From Lingula anatina (lineage: Eukaryota; Brachiopoda; Lingulata; Lingulida; Lingulidae): DNA of 45,697 nucleotides. The translations under genes were made by a program, and so were the position numbers. The notes beneath the pieces were generated by a model. That model saw only the letters and a list, made by a program, of their open reading frames with translations, was not told the origin of the DNA and searched no databases. Positions 1 to 11,247 of the stretch are shown one piece after another. The stretch spans positions 165,395-211,091 of the forward strand of contig NW_019775795.1 of assembly GCF_001039355.2 (NCBI RefSeq), in the 5' to 3' direction. How positions within the stretch are numbered: position 1 is the first letter of the stretch; each line of letters opens with the position of its first letter.

Positions 1-160
1 GAGATCAGGTGGGCAATGTTTACCAGATATTGGTCATGGTGTTTTCTGCTTACAATGGCTGTGTTCTGTACTAGAGATCAGGTGGGCAATGTTTACCAGA
101 TATTGGTCATGGTGTTTTCTGCTATACAATGGCTGTCTTCTGTTCTGGAGATCAGGTGGG
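1..160. repeat. Tandem repeat, unit about 73-74 bp
   Basis: A unit beginning gagatcaggtggg recurs at 1, 74 and 148 with only a few differences, so at least two full units and part of a third are present. The array may extend left of the window. No coding frame is evident. It sits upstream of the SINE at 278. Confidence 0.85.
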
Positions 161-277
161 GAATGGGCGAATAATTTAAAAACAGTTTGAACGTTTTGCA
201 TCTGTTTAGTAAAAGGGGAACAGAGTGACAATATGGATTGAATATATATATACATAGATATGTATGTATGTATGTAT

Positions 278-515
278 GTATGGCTCAAACGGTATAGTGC
301 TCGCCTCCGGTGCAGTAGGTCGCGGGTTCAATCCCCGGCCGGGCCATACCAAAAACCATTATAAAAATGGTACCTAATGTCTCCTTGCTTAGCACTCAAC
401 ATAGGTTGAAGTACGGAACAAAGCCAGTGTTGAATGACTGGTAACAGAGGGTCATGTGGAAGATAGATTATAGTTTACCCTTTATAAATAAAATTCAAAA
501 TAAAATAAAAATTAA
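278..515 (+). mobile_element. tRNA-derived SINE
   Basis: The head carries an RNA polymerase III A box (tggctcaaacgg, 281-292) and a B box (ggttcaatccc, 325-335) at normal tRNA spacing. It is followed by a tRNA-unrelated body (about 350-470) and an A-rich tail ending in aataaaattcaaaataaaat. The acceptor stem does not pair in canonical register, so this is a SINE and not a working tRNA gene. It lies next to (GTAT)n repeats on both sides; the tail end is approximate. Confidence 0.75.
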
Positions 516-760
516 TATGTATGTATGTATGTATTTGCGTACGCATGTACGCACAGACATATGTATGTACGTATAAAAGTACGTATGTCTGTCTGTCTGT
601 ACATATATCTGTACCGTGTACAAACATACACGGTACAGATATATGTATGTATGTATAAAAGTACGTATGTCTGTCTGTCTGTCTGTCTATACATATATCT
701 GTACTGTTTATTTTTGTGTGCTTGTGTTTGTGTGCATACAAACATGGTTTTGTAAATGAA
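516..760. repeat. GTAT/GTCT simple repeats with inverted segments
   Basis: Runs of gtat and gtct form a partly palindromic stretch. A segment around tacatatatctgtaccgtg (600-620) is followed by its inverse around 630-645, and a related segment returns near 660-710. The apparent open frames here are low-complexity translations of these repeats and not genes. Confidence 0.8.
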
Positions 761-794
761 AGTACGTCAGTACCCAAGTATCTTTTATTTGCAG

Positions 795-3126
795 TCATGT
801 GGCTGTCAAGGCGAATATGACTGGAGCGCCTGCACCGCTTCTTGTGGTGGTGGCCTGCAGACTAGAAGATGTAGTGACACCAGCATCGTCACGCGGGTGT
901 GCAACTCTCAAGCTTGTGGTAAGTTGTCTTCAAACTCTTGAATTAGCATGGTTGTAGAGGTAGAAGGGAGATCAAAGGCGGCTGGTTTAACCACATTATT
1001 ATCAGACACGCCAGTTCTTAGTACAGGGATCGGTTTGGGGAGGAGGGGTTATAATCATTGGAAGAACATGTATCGAAGAACTGAAAAAATTTATGGTAGT
1101 CAATAACCAAAGTAACCAAAATGAAGCATGGTTAGATATGTGTAATATGAGAGGTATTTCGTGACTTGAGGCTAAATTGCGAGTGGGTGATAACATATCT
1201 ACGCACACACACTTTAAACTACCCACAGAATACAGAAAAAACATCCTTCTTTTTAAAAAAACATGATATCCCATTTCAATGTACTTCAATCTATATACAT
1301 ATTCCTACTTTTTGTCAGTTAGTTTAATTGGTACTGCTATCAATAATAATGTTTTAAGCCAGTTCCAATGACATTTTGTACAGTGACAAATGAAATGTAG
1401 TCCATCTTGTGGGATCACAAAAGGGACAGATACATGTATCCAGCCGGAACATTTGGATACACAAATTTAGAAGCGCTGTATATGCATGTATATTGACATT
1501 GTGTGCACTTAATCTTATAATCTTGCCAAAACTGATTCTCCAGCAAGACTGCCAACTGTGCTCAAATCTCGTATGGACATCATGCTCTTTCTGAGGTCTG
1601 CAAAACAGCATATATGCTGTAGCACAAGTCAATAGTTCTATATTACATTTTATCAGAAAAAATGGGATACACCCCCCTCCCCTAACACTTTTTGTGTTCT
1701 CTTTTAAAGGGGCCTATGGAGCAAATTTTGTCAAATATTTTTTTTTTCTTATAAAAATAATTATAATTTCTTTACACTGAAATTGTGCATCTGTGTTCCA
1801 GCAAGAGTACCGGAACCTCTTGGATTCTGGCCGCTACAGAACTCCACTGAGGGACGAGACTGTAGTCGTCATGGCAACAATGCTGATGTCCACGGTGTAT
1901 CATTTAATCGTGGTAAGAGCCAGTAGAAGTTGTGAGAGAGTTTTCATTAATCGGGTTGACATTTGGTATGAAGAACTATCATTTAATGGTGGTAAGAGCC
2001 AGTAAAAGTTGGGTTGACATTTGGCATGGCGAACTACAAATTATGCAGTCAGTTACTCGGTTACTGGACGGTATGCCGTTAGACAAGGCGCTGACGTCAT
2101 TGTTTTCTTAATTCTTAATATATACGTATTATAAACCCAGGAAATTACGCTCACACCACACAACTCCATTTTCAAACAAAAATGATTTTAATTGTCAGTA
2201 CCATGCATTTGAAATTATGCCAATTTCGGTAGGTGGCCCTAAATCAAAGCAGCTCGCTTTTAATTAAAGTTATACAATATATTTTTCAATTATAATGGTA
2301 ATAAATATACTGATATTATATTTTAAAATATTGCTTATTTTGTCTGCTACTGTTTATTTACATATGCTAGCTACGTTAATGTAATATCCCACAATTTAAT
2401 AACACTTCTTGTAACGCCAGATAACAAATATGAACATCTTGTTGATGAAGTAATCTTAGAATATTTCATAAATAGACTGGGTGATCAATTGAAAAATGTA
2501 TAAAATAATCGACTTAGCATGTTTTGCATATGTTTCATTTTCTAGAAAGCTATGATGACGCCTATGGTTCTGCAAAATTTGCGGGAACGGCTATTTCTTA
2601 TCTTACAATTCCGAATGAAGATGGCAGTTTAGAGACTCGCTCGTTTACGTACGTCGGTTTTGTGAGAATCTTCGCTGAAGATGCCAAGAATGAGAGTCCC
2701 CTGTTTAATTTTCAAATAGACGAAAATGGTGTTTTCAGCAAGTACGGCACCCATATTTGGATTATAGGTCCTAACAAATTATATGTCGTTTTAATGATCG
2801 CGCAACCGCACAAGTCCACTAGTTCCTATTCACTTCCGGTATTCTCAGGCTTTACCTGGGTTCACGCTGCCGTTTCCTACGACTATACCACCGGGCTGTA
2901 CCACATGTACAAGAACGGCGTTGAATTGGGGGAGTCATATGTGGGCCGACACATCCATGCTACAAGCGGCTCAGTTCGTATTGGCGCGCGCCACCTATCG
3001 TCTGGTGATACCCGCTACTTCAAAGGAGCCATGAAGTGTGTGCAGTGGTTTGGTGAGGCGCTCAACGCAAAGCAGATTCAGGAGACCATGCACGCTTGCG
3101 ATAACACTGTGCCCTGTCGTGGTTAG
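795..3126 (+). CDS. TSP1 and laminin-G-like extracellular protein, 3' end (5' partial)
   Basis: Three exons join in frame: 795-918, 1802-1912 and 2546-3126 (stop TAG 3124-3126). Introns begin gtaagt and gtaaga and end in cag or tag; both junctions are phase 1, which supports the joins. The first exon encodes a thrombospondin type 1 repeat with motif WSACTASCGGGLQTRRC. The next two encode a concanavalin-A-like/laminin-G fold that starts with GFWPLQNS and continues through FTWVHAAVSYD, YKNGVELGES and SVRIGAR, which are typical strands of such LamG domains. The protein ends about 10 residues after a terminal pair of cysteines. TSP1-LamG proteins are secreted or cell-surface adhesion molecules that bind glycans or proteins; the ligand here is unknown. 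The acceptor at 791-794 (gcag) implies upstream exons (signal peptide, probably more TSP1 repeats) left of the window. A poly(A) signal follows at 3284. Confidence 0.82.
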
Positions 3127-3665
3127 TCCACGGAACTGTTTCACAAATGGACTTTATCCTGAAATAGGCCTATCAATATTTTTCTTTTACGCCGAACACC
3201 TAATCTTGACCCACGATAAAGAAGTTGTACATAGTCTATGAAGAATCAAAATCGTTACAGCGTTTTCTTTCTTTGACACATTAAATAAATTTGAAAATTA
3301 TTGCATTGTGATGAAAAGTATTCAAAAAGAGCAATTGGTAGACAAAGTGTGTTGCATTTAAAGTGTAACTTGTTCTGTTCCGTTCAAATTTATTCAAATT
3401 TAATTTTTTTAGAAATATCTGTAGATCTAACTAACTGATCATTTAATTAAACGAATTCTGAGCAGACGGTCCGTTGTATTGGATTTTGAATGAACATAGT
3501 GGTTTTATTGCATTCTTGTTTAGCTTTAATATTCATAACCAGATACAGAAAGGGTCTTTCCTTCAGATTCGTTCTTCATATACAGTATAAGATGCAGGAT
3601 GAATATCGTAAATATTTTAACCCAAAACACGAACATTTTTTACCGTGTTTCTTCATTTTCATCCA
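3127..3665. other. 3' UTR and intergenic sequence
   Basis: Apart from the likely 3' UTR and its AATAAA, I see no gene or repeat family in this AT-rich stretch. The palindromic arm begins at its right edge. Confidence 0.5.
3284..3289 (+). terminator. Poly(A) signal of the TSP1-LamG gene
   Basis: A canonical AATAAA hexamer lies about 160 bases after the TAG stop. It is the first such hexamer downstream of the last exon. Confidence 0.5.
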
Positions 3666-3999
3666 TTATGGTATTGAACTTTAAAGAAGGTCTGCAAGTG
3701 TGCTTTCCTTGCCTTATGTTGGCAAAGATACAATGATTTAACCGCAATACACCTCTGTGTGAATTCTTTAGAACATCAGCGAGAGGTACAAAATAAATGA
3801 TTATTAAATTTCAGACTAAAACTCGATGTTTGATCAGAGTTATGAAGATAAGAAACACACCAAAATGTAAATTAGATGCAGCATATACATTTCAAAATAC
3901 TGGTTTGCATATATCTAAATTTTACACCTCTTTAGACATTTTTTGGACAAGAAGAGTTAACAAGTTAAAAGAAATATATGAAGTATAACGTAGGAATTG

Positions 4000-5073
4000 A
4001 TACCACTACCTCTACCTTTCGTGAAAGTATGTAAAAAAATAAGAGATACAAATCCAAATATGCGCATTGGGAATTATCTATTAAAATATATTATAGCACA
4101 TTATTTTATGCAGCGATAAAATTGTGCAAATGAACCTAAAGCCATGTTCTATAGTAATAGTATCATTGTATGACAGTGGGCTGGGTCTTAGCCTCGATCA
4201 GTCCAACTGCGTTGCAGATTTTAGCCCGTTTTTTAAAGATGGTTTCATTCACAATTATTAACCAAATAAATTCACCTGACTGGCAATACATCAGATTTAT
4301 AGTGTTAAAATGTAACAAGGTAGTCCTTTAGCTTCTCTCTTGCTACAACAGCAGGGAATATTCCAATGTACTCAAATATCAGTGCTTCCATGGCATAAAC
4401 ATGAATGTTCCGAGAACGTATAACAGCGATGTATATTTGTATTATCATGTACTAAAACTCCATTCCCATAGAGACCTAAATCTCTGGGAAAAGAGTCGGT
4501 CTATGTGGATTGCTCCTCCCCTGCAGGGACAGCTATATCTGAGTGCAATCACCTTAACACAATGACACGCCCCCTCTTGTTTCCAATGTACTCTAAAAAC
4601 CATCATCCTTTACTTAATCTTAATGTCAGAAGGAAGTGGTTTAATATATGAAGCTCATTGCACTCAGAAAGAGTCCCGTCAGAGTTGGATCGATCTACGA
4701 AGACCAATGCTGAGAGGGCGCCTTGAACAGTTTACCTGGCAAACAGTGTGAAGAAATACACTGGCGCATATTAGTGTTGCGATACATATAGGTTTAATGT
4801 CCAATGCCTCTATACATTTGCCAACTCTCGATAACCCATAAAATTCTGAATTACAGTAAGTTGACTCTGAGCAACGTGCGCCAGCTGTGCAATGTGCGCT
4901 ATGACCTACTTACAAGGCGCAGACTTGAGCTTAATCTATAGATAACACGACCTTAACACGTCCTTGACACAGCGTTGGAATACATAACGTAAAGGGGGAG
5001 ATATTCCATGCATAGCCCAATAACTTTGAGCTGTTGCTGAGTGTCGGAACACATTCACATCAAGGAGGGCATA
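4000..5073 (+). promoter_or_regulatory. AKR copy 1 5' flank, nearly identical in both arms
   Basis: This stretch has no coding exon and is mirrored almost base for base by 43303-45240. It should contain the AKR promoter and 5' UTR. I see no convincing TATA box within 100 bases of the ATG. The absence of any in-frame ATG directly upstream supports 5074 as the start. Confidence 0.4.
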
Positions 5074-5382
5074 ATGGCGGAGAACGTGCCGTCCCTTACT
5101 CTAAATAATGGCGTAAAAATGCCCATCATTGGACTTGGAACTTTCCAAGGAACTTACGATTACAAGGTAGATTGGACTTTGTACATGTGCATCCGATATT
5201 TGAGTATGGGGGTGGGGTGGGGGTGGGGGTCACGTGGGAGTGGGGGGGGGTACGCTTTTGTAAGATCTGTGTGTGTTACGTGCATGGACAGTATATAGAA
5301 ACAGTATAGATCAATTAAGAAATTAAGTGAGTGCTTACGTGTGTGTGTGTGCACGTGCGTACATGTGCTAGAATGGGGTCAT

Positions 5383-5446
<64 letters not shown>

Positions 5447-6108
5447 ATAGACTCCTGTAGGATTTCCATATAGTGCTTAAGAGACGGCCTTTAGGATGTT
5501 CTACTGAAAATTTCATAAGGGTTGGGGTTGGGGTTGCTTTAATAGCATATAACATAATCTGAAACACTCGTTGCACAACACGAGATTTGAATACCCAATA
5601 TAGGTGAGGGGGTTCATTCCGTTTACAGTATACATCTTATTCTTTCACCCTAGAGCCCTTTCGATACTGTAGTCGAAGTAACCAAGGCTGCAATAGACGA
5701 TGGCTATAGGCACATAGACACAGCCTTTATCTATGATACAGAAAAACCTGTCGGGCATGCCATCAATGAGAAGATTAAAGAGGGCGCTGTGACACGAGAT
5801 GAAGTATTTATCACCTCCAAGGTAAGCGGAATTCGAAGCTCAATTATTCTTTAGATTCACGGCCGTATTTTGTTATTATATTAACCAGCAATACCCAGGT
5901 ACATGTAATAGGCATTCCGTCCGGTCTGGCCTTATTGCCAGGGGCACTATGAAGCTAGATTGTAAACTATTCAAACCTTTTTACGGGATAGCTTCGTATT
6001 GCCGATATGGTTAAATATTAAATCAAGATCGAGCTGGGAATACGGAAATCTAGAACCTAGGGTATTCTGGTCCTGTAACCGTCTCTCTGTACCCCTATCA
6101 AAAAATAA

Positions 6109-6184
<76 letters not shown>

Positions 6185-6886
6185 TACCTCAAACTATAAA
6201 CTACCCCTGTATTTACGAATATGTTGTAATATTTTTCCTCTATCCATTATTCCTCTATGCATTACCACCATCCTCCATTCAAANAACACCCACACTTCAC
6301 CCACACTACACCCAGACATTTAACTATAAACCCTCCATACTCTCCACCCATTCTACACTACCCACCATCCGTTCATCCATAATATCCACCTTTAATTAAT
6401 ACACCCACCCATCTACCTTACCCTTTGTTTTACCCACCATCCATCTCAAAAATAATTGTATTTTGTTTACGAAATTGTTGATATATCTGTTCATATTATG
6501 TTTTACAATTAGCTGTGGAACAACTCTCACGCCCACGAAGATGTCCAGGTTGCAGTGAAGAAGAGTCTCCAGGCGCTGGGGATGGAGTATATTGACCTCT
6601 TTCTGGTTCACTGGCCGGTGGCTTATAAGGTATGGACACATTATATTTACTGGGAGATGGACAGACTGACTAACTGACTGGAAGGTAGGCAGGCTGACTG
6701 ACTAACAGAAAGACAGACAGACAGACAGACAGACAGACAGGCATACTGACTAACAGAAAGACAGACAGACAGACAGACAGGCATACTGACTAACAGGCAG
6801 ACAGACAGAGTGACAGACAGACAGGCAGAAAGACAGCATAGAAACAGATGTTCAGAAAGACTGCCAGAGAAAGAAAGAAAGAACAA

Positions 6887-6934
<48 letters not shown>

Positions 6935-7297
6935 AACGAAAACCAGGCACGAAGCAAGACAAATACCGGAGGGAGAAAACAGACAGACAAGCAGACATGT
7001 ATACACAGTAGTATAGTAAGGAAATTAGATCATATGGACAAACGCTGTTGTCACAACTTTATTATCACGCCCCTTATTTCGTAACTCATTTAGGTTGAAT
7101 GTTTGACTTGAATTATAAAATGACACATGTAGTTTTGAATTCATTTATCGTATTCATGCTCAGAGTAGCGACGAATGTCACCCCAAGGACGCAGATGGGA
7201 AAATAGCCGTTGCGGACGATGACGAACATGATTACCTTGAGACATGGAAGGTTAGTACCCCCTCCCGATCTTTCTCGACTAAAATGTATTGATATTT

Positions 7298-7356
<59 letters not shown>

Positions 7357-7751
7357 CACACATTTGGACGCTTATAATTCACAGAGAATAAGACTGCCTA
7401 TAGAGAAGAAATTTGATATAATTACAGTTTTGTATTTTTTACTCCAGGGCATGGAAGACATACTGGAAGCAGGATTAGTCAAGGCTATCGGCGTCTCCAA
7501 TTATAACATAGATCAAATGCGGCGACAGGTAGAGAATTGCAGGATAAAGCCTGCTGCCTTGCAGGTAGGCATATTTGTGACGATTTTAGAGTACGCAGCT
7601 GTGTGCTCGTGGAAATACTATTAAGTGTGCGCCAACATGTGCGTTATTCTCTCCCAATATCCATAAGACTGCGTGTACCCGCGCGTTTGTGTCTTACATA
7701 TACGTGAATGTGTGTCATGCGTATTCTCTCTCTCTCTTTCATAATTTACTT

Positions 7752-7783
<32 letters not shown>

Positions 7784-10700
7784 AGTGTATCAGTGTGTGT
7801 ATGTCTATGTGGGTGCGTGAGAAAATACACTTGAAAAGTTGATAATTTTGCCTAAAACATATTTTTTTGGTGTTTGGTATCATTTTGGCTTTCGTTATTT
7901 TATTAGATTGAAACGCACCCATTCATGGCCAATGAGGAACTGGTGAATTTCTGTAAGAGTCACGGGATAGCAGTGATCGGGTATAGTCCCCTGGGGAAGC
8001 CCGGACGCTCTTGGTAGGTGACACGAGTGGATTTTGTTCAAATAAAGGAATATGAGGGATTGGAAATTTTACAGAGTTAACAACTCAATGTAATGGCTTT
8101 CATCTGCATTTCGATATAAATTGGAAAACGCCCCAATCCCCCAGTGCAGCTTTGCTAGATGTGCTAGAATTTACATCCAGAATCGGCTCATCGCATTGCA
8201 TGGTCACATTATCAATTGGTGAATTCACATTCAATTTTTGTCCTGGAACTTCATACCTACTATCAAAGTCGCCAAGTATTTCTGTTGTAAGGCCATACTC
8301 CCATTATTAACAGTTGTTATTCTATTGTTATTTTAAAATACTTTAGACATTAGATCTTTGTATTTTGAGCTCTGCCATATCTGGATTTTAAGTCCGCCCG
8401 GAAAGTGTATTCTCGTCATTATATGTGAAATGTAGACCAACAGTGTGCATGCATTAATTGTTGCAGACACAATATGTTAAAAAGAACGTGGGGCAAGGCG
8501 TTTGTTTAATTCCATCAAGACTTTAACTGGCACAGATCGTCTGCTAAATCGTCTGATAATATAAAATATTGTACATGGCTTACACACGACTCACTACACG
8601 TAGTATTATTTACCTCATATACGCTACGAATATTTCACAAAGTATGTCTTTTACGTTGCAACTTAATGTTTGTAAGACTCATTCGCTCACTTTTTATGAT
8701 TTTGACTCATACATTTGTTTTCTGTGTTTTCAAAGTAAGAACTCATTCATTAATTTATAGGAAAAAAGAAGGAGACCCGGATGTTTTCACCAATGAAATC
8801 ATAGCAACCATTGGAAAGAAATACAACAAGTCTCCTGCACAGGTAAACAAACCCCGTTTAGTCCACATGACAATAATTCACTGGTGTTTCGCATGCATTG
8901 TGCACCTTTAAAATTAATGTTCCTTTTTCGGGTAAGAAGAATAAGTATTTTTTATTATTCATGGTTACAGGGGAGTGAAACTTTGATACACCCTTCATCA
9001 TTCAACCTAAAATAATCAAACATAATTATGTTCTCTGTGCATCAAATATTTTAAGAGCATGCCTTTGACCTCATTTGCACCTCTATATTCAGTTTGGGTG
9101 TTTAATTGTATTAATGTTTGTCTGCCTATAGGTGGCGCTTCGGTACCAAGTCCAGCGACAGGTTTGTCCCGTGCCCCAAACTAAGACCTTGTCACGGCTG
9201 AAAGAAAATATAGATGTACGTATTGAATGGAGGATCGCTTTCTTGCACCTTTGTGTCTCTGTCTTTCTTTGATTTAGTAGTCCTTGCGGATGTTATAATG
9301 CTTGCTCGGTGTCTTTGTGAAAATCCATTTGATATTTTCAGCTTTTCTAGAGTTACGTGAAAGCTAAAAAATAAATTTAAGTAGTAAAATTATTAAGGCA
9401 TGGAATAGAAGAATGGTCACCCCCATCAGCAAGTGTATGATTATAAAATCCTTAATAATTTCATTTGTTTATATCCTTACCAAATCCTAGTCAAAGGTTT
9501 ATCAATGACCTTCAGAGAGATCTCTTTCACTTTTTGTGGAACTCAAAGATTGGCAAAGATAAGCGCGATATAATTATTAAAAATTCCGATGAAGGTGGTG
9601 TCAAAATGAGACACTTGCTTTCACTAATATCCTCACTAAAACTAACTTGGATTAGACATAATTTTACAACAAGAAAAAATGGCAAATTGCTATCGATATA
9701 TATCTGCATTTTGAACTTCTGTCAATGGGTGGTAATGAGTATTTGAATAAATGTCTAAAAGTTTGCCGAAACCGGTTCTGAGGAGACTCGTTACTTGCAT
9801 GGAAAGAACTCAGGGTCAAAAAAGATAAGTTAAGGGGGAAAAGCAAGTCTGTGTTGGAAGGGCTTAGAGTAGACAGTAAGTTGATATATTATAAGCATTG
9901 GTTCAATAAAGGTATATCTACAATAAGGGATTTTATAAAAGACATTAAAAAATTAACCTTTTTCTCACAAGAAGAAATAACTAAGCGATACGGTATATTC
10001 GTACCAACTTATTATAGAATATCAAGGAGTGCTAGGCATTATCAAGCAATACTTGAGATTGCGTGACATAAACGAATTTGAAGGAAGGGTCCCTAAACTG
10101 CCAGAGCATTTAAGTATCTTCTTTGAAAGTAAGAAGGGCTGCCAAGATTTCTATAAAATACTTAGTAAGAATACTTCAACTTCAAAGGGCAAAATAAATT
10201 GGAATAAATTGTTCGATGTTAATGACAAAGAGTGGTCTATAATAAATAAACTGCCATTCAACCTTCCTATCAGTCCTAAACTTAAGTGGTTCCAGTATAA
10301 AATAAACCAAAATATACTACCGATATTTAGTTATCTTGCAAAAACTGGTTTGGTCAACATCCCCCTTTGTAAAAGGTGCGAGAAAGAGACGGAAACAATA
10401 ATCCATGTACTATGGGACTGTGCCGTAACGGAAACCTTTTGTAAAAGTAATCAAAGATAAGCTGAGTATGAGTTTAGAAAAAAAAACATTTATATTTGGA
10501 ATTATTGACAAAAAGGAAAGTAATAAAGATGCGTATAATGTCTTAAATATGCTAATCAAACATAGCTACAGCTTTAGGTGCAAAAACAAGCAATTATTAC
10601 TTATTTCCTTTGTTGAATTTGCTAAAGAATATCTGGACTCAATACAGAATTTGGGCCATCTTAACGTACAATTTACAACTCAGCCTTACTTAGGACGATA

Positions 10701-11200
10701 TAATAAGTGCCGAGTGTGAATGTGTGACAATCCCCTTATACCTTGCGGTCATAGCCAATTAGTGCATGCCTATCTTCTTTGTGTACCTAAGTTCACAGCT
10801 AAGTTTTTATATGAATCTGAAATATATCTCGATAACCCCAACTGTCAGTCTTTTGTGTTGCATCAGATTGTTAATGGAGACTTTGTTGTAATATGTGTTT
10901 AGTGTGAAAAATGTATGTTTTGTTTTGTGATGTCAATAAAAAATAATGAAGTAGTAAAAAAAATTGGTCAATGTAGGCTCAAAATAAACCCATAGTTGTT
11001 CACAAAGATAATTAACATATTTTTTTTCATCTCATTTCATTCATCGAGAGCCTCCATGGAGCTAGGTCGACCTGGCAGGGTCGATCAAATTCATTCAGCT
11101 CGACCCATTTTTAAATACGTTTATACCAATATGCCAAAGTCAACTTAAAAAGGGCTTGTGAAAGTTTAAGGCGTACAATGTCATACATACAGAAACATGT

Positions 11201-11247
<47 letters not shown>

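Noticed and set aside
278-349. Functional tRNA gene
   Set aside because: A and B boxes are present, but the acceptor stem does not pair in register and the segment continues into a SINE body and A-rich tail.
6790-7084. Lys/Glu-rich and Leu/Ser/Phe-rich open frames
   Set aside because: They are translations of the (GAAA)n and (GACA)n microsatellites in AKR intron 3.
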